A stretch of 64,000 nucleotides of DNA. It comes from Lineus longissimus (Eukaryota > Nemertea > Pilidiophora > Heteronemertea > Lineidae). The notes under the pieces were generated by a model, which worked only from the letters and a program-made list of their open reading frames with translations, was not told the DNA's origin and searched no databases. Below, in pieces: positions 12,301-24,300 of the stretch. Position 1 is the first letter of the stretch; each line of letters starts with the position of its first letter. The stretch covers positions 6,386,001 to 6,450,000 of the forward strand of contig NC_088320.1 of NCBI RefSeq assembly GCF_910592395.1, written 5' to 3'. Made by a program: the position numbers and the translations under genes.

Positions 12301-15300
12301 CTTCCAGCAACCGGTTGCGATTGCTTTGATGATAACATGTTTTCTTAATACGATGTAGTTTTGATTCAATGTAAGGTGTATCATATTCCATTCTATTATT
12401 TTCTCTTACTTCGCTGAATCTCAGTGTCAGCCGCAACAACGAAATCTTCAACACAACATCCACAGCCGACAAAGTGGCCTGCAAGACAAACGCCGAAGAA
12501 CGCTCAGACGCCTAAACCAGTGAGCCTACGACCGAGAATCAAATCTACCCGACCCGGGTCCAGCTGTAGATACTATAAAACGAACGTAACAGAGGCTAGG
12601 CAGGTTTACTTCACTGATGTTATGAGGAAGGCGCCTCACGGAAGGATATTGCCCTTTCGTCGGTGTATGGCCGAGTGTGATAAGAGGTCACAGTGCGACT
12701 ATTTTTCCATCTACGGCCCCCGGAAGATATGCTGCCTAGTGGAGAATAAATCCAAGAAGCCAGTGATTTATTTAAAACACTGCAAGAAAAAAGGTATGAA
12801 TGTTTTTACAGAAACTGATTTTATTAATTCTTGCTGATGAACCCTTTCTTTCAGTAACTTGATACCTACAAATAGGACTTCAGTAATGACGGCCTGTGTT
12901 GGCAGGGGATTCGTTCGTGACAACGCCTCCTATCCTCTGCGCATCCTCTATAGGACGCCAGGACGCGCGGGTAAGCGCGGCGCAAAGTCACTGAACCAAC
13001 CTGAGATTCGGGTTTTTGATACTCCTACCTTATCGAGAGGCGGAGAATCAATCAAAAAAACCGCTGGTGCCAGGATGATTTCTGAACAAGCTACATGTAA
13101 AACTATAAATTCTGATATACAAAACAGTACATTTACCGATGCAACGTCATTTCAGGTAAAAAGGTGCGGTGTACTTTCCCTGTGACAGCCAGGGAAAGAA
13201 TCTGGGACAGTTATCATCAAGTTGCCAACTCGAAGGTCATCCCGCTTAAGGGCACGGCAGAACAAACTCTGCGTGAATGTATGAAACGATGTGAGCAGGC
13301 GAGCAATCTCTGTTCTGCATTCGTGTACAGAGAATCTATCAAACACGCAGCCCATTGTTTTCTTCTCAGGGTGACGCCATTGTTTGGACGCAGCTGCAAC
13401 GGTAAGTTTAATATATGACGAAACCAACACTCATGAATATGCATGATATCACTTAACTCTCAAAAGCTATGACTGGTAAATTTCAAATATCGAATGCAAA
13501 TTATTACGCCCCATGCGCAAGAAATATTAATGGAATCAATGAATGCGAGTGCGACGATTTTTGCGTATACATATACCAATAATCATTTGAATATGCAATA
13601 CCCTCCGAACTCCAACCGTCGATCGATTCACACCAGTGTTTAGCAACGATGACCAGTGTTTTAGCAACGATGACCAGTGAGTTTAGCAACGATAACCAGT
13701 GTTTTGTACTTGTAGTTCTCCAAGGTGAAAAGTGCGACCTAAAGCGAATCAAAAGACCTTTCACGCAATACCGTTACTCAATAACTACAAACGTGAAGAA
13801 TCGAAATGCCCCGATGAAGCTTTGTAACAGTCAATGTAATAGTAACCCGTACTGTGTTATGGTGACCTACATTCCGAAAAAGAAAGCCGGTCGGCGCCAC
13901 TGGCGGCCTCCATATTGTCTGATATGGGTGGCAAATTCGGCCATGAAAAAACAGTGCACTGGTAAGTCTGGAATCATGTAGACCGGCCTTAGCCGGCCAG
14001 TCCCATTGCACTCCATGTGCAGCGTAGCATATTGGAGCATATTTTCGTAGTACCTACATGGCGCGAGCTTTAAAACGGTATTTTCTATAAGAAACCTCAC
14101 TCTCTTATCAATAGACACCGTGCATGTATCTATATAAAACATCGTTTTTTACCTGATAGCTAATCTACTCCAGTAATGGTGTTCGCTGGCTCTTTCTTCG
14201 TGGCCTTGAAAAAACCTGTAGAATCGAGCCGAAACGCGGCACTGCAAGCACCGATCAGACCCTTCCCGCTACTAATGACAGCTCATTTTGTCATCCTCGG
14301 CGGACTACAGCAGGTGTCACGTAGCGTCATCTGCTTCAGTGCCTCTGAAGTACCAGAGACATGCCGACTTTTACCGGCGGTGAACATCAATCAGTCCTAA
14401 CGTCTCCTACTTTCACAGGATGAAGGATGAACAATGACGGTATAATCGGCATGACCATAATTTGAAACTTTGAATAAAGAAGATGGTATCCGGTCGTTTC
14501 TCTCCCTGACCTTTTCGCCCTCAGTCGTTTATAGAACCGCGCTCATCGTCTTATAAATGCTTACTGCAGTACTGTTTTATCATGCTAAATTTAGGTGGCA
14601 ATTGCAAACTAGTGAAGATGGAAGCATTTGTGACGAAGATCCCGGTACTTTACTTCGCATCCTTGCACACTTTCAAGAGAAACTCAATGGATACTTGCAA
14701 AGCCGAATGCCAAAAGAACATACGTCAATGTCTCGGGTTCGAAGTAATCGCTGAGTACCGGGCAGGCTGTCGAATCTTTTACGAGATGAACTACCAACGG
14801 AAGGTTTGTACTGCAGGTAAGACTACGGATGGATTTCGTAAACGATCAAGTCACATTTTAGCTACATGTATAGGCACAAAATTTAAAAAACAAATAAACA
14901 CGTGATTTTCCGATGTTTAATTCCGATTAACCGTCGTGGTTTTGCCGCTTTCATTTACACTCCGGACGCATTGGACCGGCCTCGTCCTGTCACCATAAGG
15001 AGATCCGTTTAAGATGACGCAGTGGACTGCCCCGGGAGTCCACGTTTACGGACTTTGTGGTCGTTACCATTTTCGAGCGAATAGCAATATAATAACTTAC
15101 AGTCGAAATAATTCCAACAATGAAGGAAGCGCGTTTCTGTCAGAAACTGTAGGTTTGGCCGCGCTTTCACAGTCTCATTAAGACGTCATCTTCGCCGTCA
15201 TGTCGAAACATTATGAGCATTTCCGGACTGTCTTCGGAAGTAATCGGGTCGAACCGGATAAAATCATAACCTCTTATATGGAGAGTGGCTTTGTGGTCCG

Positions 15301-17992
15301 TTGCGAGCCAATAGCGTACATCGAAATTAAGTTCCCCCACTTGCCGATGTAGTGGAAACTGACATTTAAAAAGAGGTACAATACAATGGTCAATCGTTTT
15401 AAAGGCCGGCGACTTTTTATTCAAAACGTCTGAAACATTCCCAATCAGATCTGTGGTTCAAACAGCAGTCAAAACAACTTGAATTTCGGTATTTTTTCCT
15501 TTCATCTAGGAACATGCAAAATGATCCCGGTGAAGAAGGGCGAGCATTTCAAGGTGCCCGGGATATCTTACTCGGCCGTGCTCGGCCCGGAAAACTGCAC
15601 CAAGAAGTGCGAAATAGAGGAATCTTGCCATTCAGTCGGGATGGTGGAGTCGACTAAACACTGCAGGCTCTTCGGCATCAACTTCGCCCAGCCGACGACC
15701 TATTATAAACAGTGTGACGGTATTTTGTAATTTAGACCCAGACTTTCTCCGTTCATTTATCACGAATTTTATCTGTAATTTCAGTTGGTATGTCTCATTT
15801 TTGGTTCTCTTGATGCATTTCTAAAACACCCAAGGCAACTTTAGGAACATGTCATTCTGTAGGGCCTTACATCATGAAGCGTAATAATACAGATTGCTGA
15901 AGGTGGTTACGACCCGTTTCGTTTCGTTCCGTTCCGTTCAACAGCATTACAGCATGCTATACTCCAAAGAGGTTCTGAAAGAAAAAAGCATACCAAAGTT
16001 GCTTATAATTCATTTTACAGCAAACAAGAAATGCACAATGAAGATTGCACAAGAAAACACCTTCATCGCCAGCTACTGGAGGGTCCAAAAGAACCTAATG
16101 ATCGCGAGACGCGTGCGGGGAACAAGTAGTGCAGTCTGCCAAGCGGCCTGCAGCCGGGTGGAAGAATGCACGGCCGTCTTCGATGCCTGGTCCGCGGACC
16201 TCGAGTTCAGGAATTGTTACATGCTCAAAGAGAAGGCTTACCATTACAAGAAGGTGTGTAGAAACGGTAAGTGAAAGGGGGGGGGGGGGTGCAGAATATC
16301 CTAAAGCATCCACCTTCATTTAATTATAAAATGATCTAATATTAACCACCCAAATAGGGGATTACTTTCAAAGTAAATGTAGTCTAAAGGGACAACTTGC
16401 ACTCCAAAAATTAAATGGTGAAAACTAATTATTAATAGTTAAATGGTACCATTTGTGCAAGGGTACATTACGGTGACTTGTACATTAATTGGGTCATAAT
16501 ATAAAATTGGTTAAAGATACCATATCTTTGCATGGGGAGCCAGGGGGTAAGGTCTATATGAAGTCAGTCCGATTTTGCAATAGACGCTCACAAACAAGTT
16601 ACAAAACACAACCCATGCTTTGTAACATAGTCCAATTTATCCGTGTTATAGAAAAACCGCCCGGGAGAACGTCCTCCTTCTCCACATACGTCCCCTTCCG
16701 TTTCTTCCTCTCGGTAATCTTGGTGATACGACGCTGACACCAAAGCGTTCCTCCAACCGAATTCCAACAAATGTTTCTTTAAGACTTGAGTGGGTATTTC
16801 GCCTTATGACCCGGGAACTTAAAACATTCATTATATCCGTCAGGTCGATGCAAATCAATAAGGGTTCTAGCCATTCTGCCCGCCAACTCAACTGACTTCC
16901 ACGTGGTATCGAAAGAGTACGGTCCTAGTCACCGTTCGTGCAGTGACAACTGTCAGTGGAATGATGACTGTCATATCCTGGACATATACCCAAACCACGC
17001 GGCGAAGTTGACGAAAGGAGGAACAAAGCACCATGCAAAAAACCGTGGGTAGGTCACGTAATCCGAGCACGGCGTAATCTCCTAGTTGTACTGACTGGCG
17101 CTCGGCTCAAGTTCAGAATGTCATGTATCAATTTTGGAATTTTCGTCATTAGAGTCAGCGGAAGCAGATTCAAATTATTTATGATTCCATTAAATCGCTT
17201 ACTGCTATACATTGCGTAGTTCAGCGGAAAGCGGGGACAAGCACGTTGCCGTAATGGTTTTACACATACTTACATTGCAGTTCCCACAACCCCTATGAAC
17301 AGTACAACTCGAAGCATGGGAAATTTGTGTGTGTGGTGATACGGCATCAACGAATGCCCACGACTAGGAAAAGAACGGTGAACCCGTGGAAACTGATTGA
17401 CTTCGACCCGACACCATACGTTGAGATCAAACGCTTCACGAAGCGTTGCAAAGGTACATTTAAACACCCCTGTTATTTTGCGACGGGGCATATTATAATT
17501 AAAGCCAGAGTCTTTTAAGAATCTGGTCCAGCCAAACGAACGACTAAACTTAGTCGTGTCATCGAGTCCTGGGGCTTATTCAATCACGCGATGACACTCA
17601 TTAATAATCCTCATCCTTCGTACTTGGTCGTTCGTAGCTCATCGTAAGGGTTGTGAAACCAACCTATTATCTCGCACGGACTTCACCTAAGTGATTTTTT
17701 ATTGTTTTTCCTTTCTTCCTCCAATAATGCAGGTAAAATGTGCAAGATGGTCTACACTGAGGCTATCAAGAACAGACCGCGGTGCGAGTTTATCCCCTTC
17801 ACAGGGCTGTTGAAAAAGGCTCGAAGCCGCAGTTTATCCAAATGCTTCCGAAAGTGCGTGTCAGATCCAGATTGCGCTTTTACGTTCGTCAAAACTTCAT
17901 TCAGTCGAAATAAGAAACTCATTGGTCCTAAGTGTTTTTTTGGTGCAGACCCAACGATGTACGCCAAGGAATGCAAGAAACGAACTAGTTAA
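9325..17992 (+). CDS. Secreted multi-apple/PAN-like protein with His-rich and YPGYSRG repeats
   Basis: Exons: 9325-9400, 10218-10607, 11011-11733, 12425-12793, 13156-13401, 13725-13961, 14595-14816, 15510-15719, 16021-16266, 16871-17048, 17281-17453, 17733-17992; 3,330 nt, 1,109 aa, every junction in phase. The start has a strong Kozak (ccgaccATGG) and a signal peptide (about residues 1-21). Order: His/Asp-rich stretch (HHLDHHHHDHHHHQ, about residues 29-42); module 1; eight 19-residue repeats (residues 178-329, consensus SSEVYPGYSRGMRSDAYPR); a Ser/Thr/Pro linker; then eight more modules. Each module has the pattern C..C-x3-C-x5/6-C..C..C, like apple/PAN domains. All introns are phase 1 except the one inside module 8 (exons 16871/17281), which also lacks the first cysteine. 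Extracellular adhesive or matrix role is inference; no exact family recognised. Confidence 0.85.
9492..10030 (+). repeat. Direct duplication of about 45 bp in intron 1
   Basis: The stretch starting ctccactgcaatttccacc at about 9502 recurs at about 9980 with a few changes (through gcggaatttga). Both copies lie in the first intron of the apple/PAN gene. No function seen. Confidence 0.6.
11076..11531 (+). repeat. Coding 57-bp tandem repeat (19 aa x 8)
   Basis: Eight in-frame 57-bp units inside exon 11011-11733, plus a partial ninth. Units 1-6 are nearly identical and the last two diverge (RGMGSEVYPR, RGMGSYNSPR). Rich in Tyr, Arg, Ser, Gly and Pro, low complexity, probably unfolded. Confidence 0.95.
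12999..13077. mobile_element. Fold-back element (family F), copy 1
   Basis: Starts cctgagattcgggtttttga and runs through tactcctacc, tcgagaggcggag to ccaggatg. A second copy lies at about 50246-50345. The two ends are inverted repeats of one another, which makes it a short hairpin-like element. Intronic in the apple/PAN gene. Confidence 0.5.
13632..13705. repeat. Short tandem repeat, about 22 bp x 3
   Basis: Three units of the form gtttagcaacgatgaccagt directly in front of the exon starting at 13725. Units vary slightly in length. Confidence 0.65.
14951..15050. repeat. Dispersed repeat (family G), copy 1
   Basis: The stretch from ttacactccggacgcattgg through ccataaggag to gggagtccac matches 42786-42880 upstream of the lectin-like gene. 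Intronic here. No terminal repeats recognised. Confidence 0.6.
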
Positions 17993-19211
17993 ACCGTACA
18001 CGCCGTCCTTCCCGGGCTCCTTCTCGGCGGAGCTGCAAGGGTCCACAAATATTTGCTCGTATTGAATATTACTCCGTCCCTTGTCGCCTCTCAGAATATC
18101 AGAATGGACGTTGGCCTAACGGCAACGAACAGAATATTAATACATTGTGATGAAGTGCTTCGGGTGATAAAACTTGCGGTTGAGTGTGACTTTTGGGTGA
18201 AAAGGCATTTGTCACAATAGCGGTTTCGTGCAGACTGGTGTAAATAAATATGTAGGAAATATGTTCAATAAACCAACTCTGACCCTGGTGTGAAAATTTG
18301 AATAATCGATTCGTGTTTTTCATTGGCTCAAGAGACAACATTGTCTCAATGTCGCAGTATTGACAAGCCTTTGATAATCGTGTTTATTTTGATGCTCTTG
18401 TCTGTGCGGTCTCGGTTGGCTGGGATCGGATTGTGACTATCATTGCCTCCACCGAGACAAATTGTCCATGAATGGTGTCCGTTTAGGCACCCTTGCCTCC
18501 GGTCTGTTATGTCTCTCGTGGCTGGGATAGGATTGGGATTATCATTGCCCTTATGAAGACAACGTTGTTCCCATGTCTCAGTAATTGACATGCTGCCGAT
18601 AAATCCAGGACAAAAAGAACAAAATCGAGAAATCCTTAACATCAAGTTTATTCGGCATCATAAACCCTATACGGCAAAATATTCATTACAAACCAAAAAT
18701 ACTTGTCCTGAAGAGGTCTGTCTTCATTGATTATGATAGGCACAATCTGTCTTCGAAGACACTTTAATTTTCGACGCCGTCTGGTGCTGCCATCTACCCT
18801 TAGCTGATGGTAACTTTTGCCCGGCTCCAGGCGCTTTACGTAATGTATCTAGGTGTCTCTGCAGATAGCAACCTTGTATTTGGGAAGAGGTAATCTCGTA
18901 TAGCATCCGGAAGGCATGGCGCTGATCTGATTTTGTAAATGAGGAACTTTGACTTCAATATATTATATAATCAGACATTTATAGCTATTTCACTTCGTTA
19001 CCACGGAAACATTGGTAGCAGAGCGTAGTTGCAAACGATCTACGGAACCTGACAGGTAATAATGGCTGAGAAAACAGACCGTGAAATGGGAAGGGGAGAA
19101 GCCCCCGAGAACGAACATGCATGATCATGGAAATGTACAGGAGATGTACAGGAAATGTACGTGATGCACATGGCCAGGCCGTGGACACCGAGGCCGGCAA
19201 TGGAGGGTATT
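17993..19211. other. 3' flank and repeat DNA without gene
   Basis: Apart from the two poly(A) signals it holds a degenerate direct duplication. A block with gctgggatcggattgtgact near 18420 recurs with gctgggataggattgggatt near 18522. The associated gacaacattgtctcaatgtc (about 18334) and gacaacgttgttcccatgtc (about 18558) also match. No coding region recognised. Confidence 0.5.
18243..18272 (+). terminator. Poly(A) signals of the apple/PAN gene
   Basis: AATAAA at 18243-18248 and again at 18267-18272, about 250 bp after the stop at 17992. Confidence 0.5.
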
Positions 19212-20175
19212 AAGAAGAGTACTATGAGTATGAGGTTGAGAGTGATTTTGAGGGTCATATGAACAGGGTTTGGAATTTGAAGGTCGAGAAAGCCAAACTG
19301 AAGTCTGCATTCACAAGAACCCGGAAGAAGTTGCTGGTGGGGTTGGCGCAGAACGTCGCACCTGAGCAGATTCATAAGATGTCAAAGTTAGTGGACTCTG
19401 CGCAACAACAAGCTATCGAGAAGATGACGTCACTATCATACGAACTAATGGCAGGGGGTGATTTAAATGACTTCGATAAAGTCTGTCAGGAGATGGAGAA
19501 ATTGGAAGCAGAATTTAGTGAGTCTTATGAAGAATTGGATGGATATTACCGAGCCACGAAAGCCACTAATGAGACCAGGAATGAAGCCCAGATGGCCCCA
19601 TGTACTCCATCAGAAAACATGCCAAGTTATCAGTCACAGTCGCATGTTCCTGCCGTTCCGAGTCAGTCACAAGAGTGTTCATCAGCCGTTGAGTCATTAT
19701 CAGCAATCGAGCCTTTCTGTTCCTCCTCAGTTGCCACATGCGTACTCTTCCAAGCCAAGTCATCAGTCGCCATATACTTCAACTCGGCCGCCATGCCACC
19801 GCTACACCACATTCGTTAGGCTCTTCAAGTCTGTCATCGTCATTCAGTCAGTCGCCATATGAGTTACACCAACCGTCATACACCACAGCTATCCTGCAGT
19901 CACCATTTTCGTCAACACCTGTGGCTGGGAGATTGCCCTGGAGAGAAGGTTTCATATCGCAGGAGCAAAGCTATATCCCAAGTCATCCATCGTTAGTTGG
20001 TCAACCTCGCATGTCAACATCAACAGCCCCATCAACCAGCAATCATGCAGGGATGTACCACTTTACCAGGAAGAGTACTTCAACTGGAGTGAGAATCATC
20101 CTCCACAGGGAGGACAGAGCCGGGGAGAAGTTCAAGGCCAAGGTCAGCCAACCAAAGTGCCACAGAGCAACTTGA
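19212..20175 (+). pseudogene. Gag-like retroelement fragment, frame-broken
   Basis: An ORF opens after the stop at 19209 and runs to 19819. It encodes an acidic start, then a basic helical segment (KLKSAFTRTRKKLLV) and a charged coiled-coil-like stretch, resembling the N-terminal part of BEL/Pao-type gag proteins. A Ser/Gln/Pro-rich continuation seems to pass through a second and then a third reading frame (to 20175), implying frameshifts. No protease, reverse transcriptase or long terminal repeats are seen nearby. Family assignment is from memory of the general pattern and is weak; a decayed cellular gene is the alternative. Confidence 0.4.
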
Positions 20176-20570
20176 TGCTGATGTCAAGGGAGCAAGAAAG
20201 CATATGCAGGGTGGAAACCAGTGGGTGGAAAGCGGAAAGATGAAAATCTTTTATGCACAAGATTGACTAGAAATATTTCTGAATTGGTGAGATCTAATGG
20301 AGACATGTTACTTGTCTCTAGTCTAGGAAAATCTTCCAGCACTTCAGTTGCCAGAGCCCACTTCAACCCTGTTGTAGGTTGCAACCAACGCCACCTGCTA
20401 GGAGATGTTGTAACTATTTGATAGCTGGGGAACTTGTAATGAGCCTAAAATTATTTCCTCACAGAAAAAGTTGAAATGTCTATGATCTCAGTTGGTCATA
20501 AGTTTTAGGTCTCCAGCACAGATTTGCCGTCGTGGACCACGTGAGCTCTCCTGAAACTTCATCCTCCAGT

Positions 20571-23500
20571 CTATTGTGCTGCCTCTTTGATTTTGCCCTG
20601 GAGGTAAGCCACTTTGTTGACAACTGTGGTTTTAATTGGAAAGTCGTGGTAGGTCACCTGAAGAGTAAAAGTACAAGATCAGTAATCTGTAAGACAAAGC
20701 CAGCAATTACAAAATCCCGCTCGTTTGTGATTGGATGGGAGGAAATCCAGAAGTCTGGTCCGAAGAAGAAGAAATCCCAACCGAACATGGAAGCAGGCAG
20801 CCTATATTTCTTGTAATTGGCCTTCTACACAATCATATTGGTACACATGTTGTCCTTCAAAATCTCTTTGAATTTGTCCTGATTAGAAAAACGTTGTCCA
20901 AATCAACATATCCCAATTTACAACATGCCATTTGCTTTTGACCAATACTGTAGATGAACGTCAACTCGACTCACCTCTACTGTCTTATAGCCAAGTTCCT
21001 TGAGCAGACGGGCTGAGACCACACTTACACCATCAGGCACCACAGTGTATATCGTCATGTCCTGGAAATCATTCACTCGCACTGCTATCCTGAACGACCG
21101 AGTCTCGCCAACTTCTGGCTTTTTATCTGTCAAAGGCAGGACCTCACCTTGCCGATTGATGACAAGCTCCACATCTGAAATGAAGACAATATAACTGGCG
21201 ACTATTGGAATCGAACTTCATTACTGATAGTGCAGAAACTTCTAACTTTATACACTACTCGGTAATACATCACGTGAAGCAGAGAAGGTCCATGTCAGAA
21301 GTAATAGTATTAATACACTATGCGTATAGGGTGGCCCAAAATAGAATTAAAATGAATAAAAATTACCGATGGTGGATCCAGATGGTGTCATCACATTTGT
21401 TGCAGCATACTTCTCCCCAGGTGCAAAATTCAACAGCGTCTCCAAGATCATGGTATGGAAGGGTCGTTTGCTTCTCTTAGAAAGCTGAAATCGAGGAAAG
21501 AATTTTTGACTCCTTTATTATCTGCCAAGCAGCTGTTCTGATTGTGATTTATTGTCATCCTTGCTGTGTACAAAGGGGGTAGAGTGACACAAAATGTGGA
21601 AGACGTCGCACTACATGACTGACTATGTTTATTGATATCACGGGATGTATTAACCACTGCTTGCTCGTCAACTTACTACTGTACAACGAGGGACTATATA
21701 ACAAAATGTGGCAGCAATGGTTAGCGGGCCTATGCAATGCAGAACCTTCTATGGATGAAATTGACATGGGTTCCACACGGACTGGAAATCTTACAACTGC
21801 CGTCGACCGGTTATATAGTTCCTCGCTGAACCACTGAGAACCAAAACTGCACAAGACCTTCCTTAAAGCCATGGACTTGCACAGTTTTAGTTGGGTGCTT
21901 CAATTAGCAGACAACTAGTAGGTCTACTACAAGTACAGTTGTACTTCTTGCTGCTAACGGTCAATATGAATACATACTCTATTCATACTCGCATTTAAAT
22001 CTTTTGTCTTGAGATAGTCATCGGGCAGCATTGGTCCCGAGTAGTTTGGAAGATCACACTTGACTAAAGCCGAGATGTTGGCGAGCTTGAGGTGACATGG
22101 TGCTGCCCTGAATGAGTCCAATTCTAAAACCGAACCAAAATTTATCATATATATGTTCAGACATCGTTCTAGGCTCCCAAAAACGAATAAAATTTCTTTT
22201 CAATTAATACTGGGACTATATAAATAGTCACTTTTTTTATTTCATCCCTATTTTGGCCAATTTTGCTGACTCTTATTTCCAAAACCTACACCTGTGCATT
22301 GTTCAGACAAAATGTAACCAATTTTACTTGCATTATGTTTCCAACATGGCTACATTACAGTCTGGAATATGCAGATTTATACATTGGAAGCTGTATGCTC
22401 GGAGTCTGGGGTCGAAATAAGTATAAGTACCTGAGAATCCTGAATAGAACTCTGGCGTCAACACAGACTCTGCCATCTCGGAACTCAGACGATTCAAGAT
22501 GGCTGCACTCCACACAACATCCAACCATGTTTTCCGATCACCAAGCTGAAGAGGCCTCAAACGCGATAAAAACTTGGGGAAATATTCAGATAATGTCTGC
22601 GGCTGATAGTTCAAGTTGGCAAGGGTTATCACAAGTGACGAGAGATCGCTGGGTGAAACAGTGTCCAAGCGTTGGTGGAAGTATTCTGTGAGAGTGTCCA
22701 GGAGTTTCGGATGGCGAAATTTTGCAACGCCAACGGAAGTTAGCACACTGCTTGCCATATGGGGCTCAAAGCGATTCATTTCACCAATGACCGATTCGGC
22801 AAGCTTTTCAAACAAAACGGGGTGATAGAGTTTAAAATTCGTCAGAGCAAAGAGTAAATTCATTAGATGCACTGGAGACAAGCTAATGGACGGCTGACAT
22901 CCAAGATAATACATGGCGCCCCGAAGGACTGGAGTATTCCGTTCTTCTTCCTCGCCAACTGATATATTACTCGGTAGAGGTTCTTCGTCGACATCTGTCC
23001 GCACAAATCGAGCGCCTTTTCCTCAACTTTCAACACAAATCGTTCGGAGACGTTTTCGTGTTTGTCGTACAGGAGCGTTATCACATCGGCTGGGTCCAGA
23101 AGTTCTCCCCAACGCTTCTCCTCAATCGCCTGGATAAATTTCAACATGTCCTGACGCAATACAGTCTCCTGGTGCTTTTTATGCATCATGAGAACTTTTT
23201 CTACATTTATCAAAAACATCTTGCGGAGTAACCAACGTATATGGTTCTCAAATGATTCAATTGTTAAATTGTCGTCAGGAAAAATCTCGAGGAGACACTG
23301 CAGACCATCGAGGACATCAGATGACCTCATCTTCGTCATGTTTCTATCCAACTGCTGCAACAGTTTTTGAAAATCCTCGTGGGATTTAACAACATCCAAG
23401 TCCTCTTGCGTCAGGCCTTGCTCTGTTATCATCTCATTTAGCCGCTTCAGCCAGTGGACCAACAGATTGGGCTTTGCTCGATTGTCAACAAAAACATCAC

Positions 23501-23861
23501 CCGCATCAGAACCAAACAGTCCCAATAGCGAGGGTATGTCACTAGCTTCGTCTATCTTCTTTTGCAAGTGAGATGTGAAAATTAACTGATCTAAACTACC
23601 CAATTTCGCTGCACGAGAATTGTTTCTTTGAATAGGTCTGTAGTAGGAGAGACTTTGTATTTTTGCAAGGATAATCGAATCATTTTCTCTCTCTTCCTGG
23701 GCATTGTGATGAAAGTTTGGACTCCAATAAGCAATATCAAGAGGGGATGAATCCGTCTTGATGAAAACAATCCTTGACGATATTGGACAAGATCGGTACC
23801 ATTTGTTCCATGTTGAAAGGCTTGAGAGTCCCACCCTCTGCACGGAGAGTGCTCGTAACAT
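20571..23861 (-). CDS. FAST kinase-domain mitochondrial RNA-binding protein (one apparent frameshift)
   Basis: FASTKD proteins bind and process mitochondrial RNAs. Exons (minus): 22431-23861, 21978-22123, 21367-21484, 20975-21174, 20571-20657. The start is chosen at 23861 because MLRALSVQRVGLSSLSTWNK is Arg/Ser/Leu-rich without acids, a typical mitochondrial presequence. FASTK_1-like alpha repeats (LMNLLFALTNFKLYHPVLF) are in exon 1. FASTK_2-like sequence spans the next two exons, and a C-terminal RAP domain (RIAVRVNDF..LLKELGYKTVE-VTYHDF..YLQGKI) spans the last two. Around 22935-22950 the frame changes: QLARKKN continues in another frame as NTPVLRGAMYYLG. Exons sum to 1,982 nt, one base short of a multiple of three. 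It may be a sequencing error or a real lesion. Paralogue not assigned. Confidence 0.85.
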
Positions 23862-24103
23862 CCTTGCTTCTCAACTTCCTGAAACCAATGCAACAGACTG
23901 TTCAATACATGTACATCTTGGGTCTGCTACCCTACGATTTGTGGATTTTAAAGGGTTTTTAAACCAACCAGGTGAAGGTCATGTATACTGCCATGACATG
24001 CATGTGTGTCCTTGCACACGCACGTGAAAATATAGCTCAACAGGCATAGTCCCCCCCCTCTCAACTGACATACACGCAACACACCTGAAATACTTCTGTA
24101 ACG

Positions 24104-24228
24104 AGTTTACAAACCCTGATCACACCACAAAAAAAGGTCATCGGTTGACTAACGAAGCACCACTGTTCAATGGATATAGTTGAATGTGATAAAACTATGT
24201 CATTTCCGATCGGGGATTGTAAATTTTA
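24104..24228. mobile_element. Dispersed inverted-repeat element (family H), copy 1
   Basis: Shares gttcaatgga..ttgaatgtgat..aaact.tgtcatttccgat and ggattgtaaatt with 36449-36562. The left end (tttacaaaccctgatcac) resembles the complement of the right end (ccgatcggggattgtaaatt). Confidence 0.55.
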
Positions 24229-24275
24229 ACCATAATTCTTTGAGGCGTGTTGGCAGTGGGGTGTGTTAGTCAGTC

Positions 24276-24300
24276 GGGGGGGGGGGGGGGGGGGAGGGGT
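24276..24300. repeat. Poly-G run
   Basis: About 20 consecutive G followed by aggggg. Similar runs occur at 16280 and 45914. Length is unreliable in assemblies and it could form a G-quadruplex. Confidence 0.7.

Noticed and set aside
21555-21872. Possible extra FASTKD exon on minus (ALRKVLCSFGSQWF)
   Set aside because: Its phase does not fit either neighbour, whereas exon 21367-21484 joins 21978-22123 to 20975-21174 perfectly and matches the family.
23591-23905. Upstream Met at 23905 as FASTKD start
   Set aside because: Different frame from the FASTKD coding exon; the start at 23861 gives a proper mitochondrial presequence.
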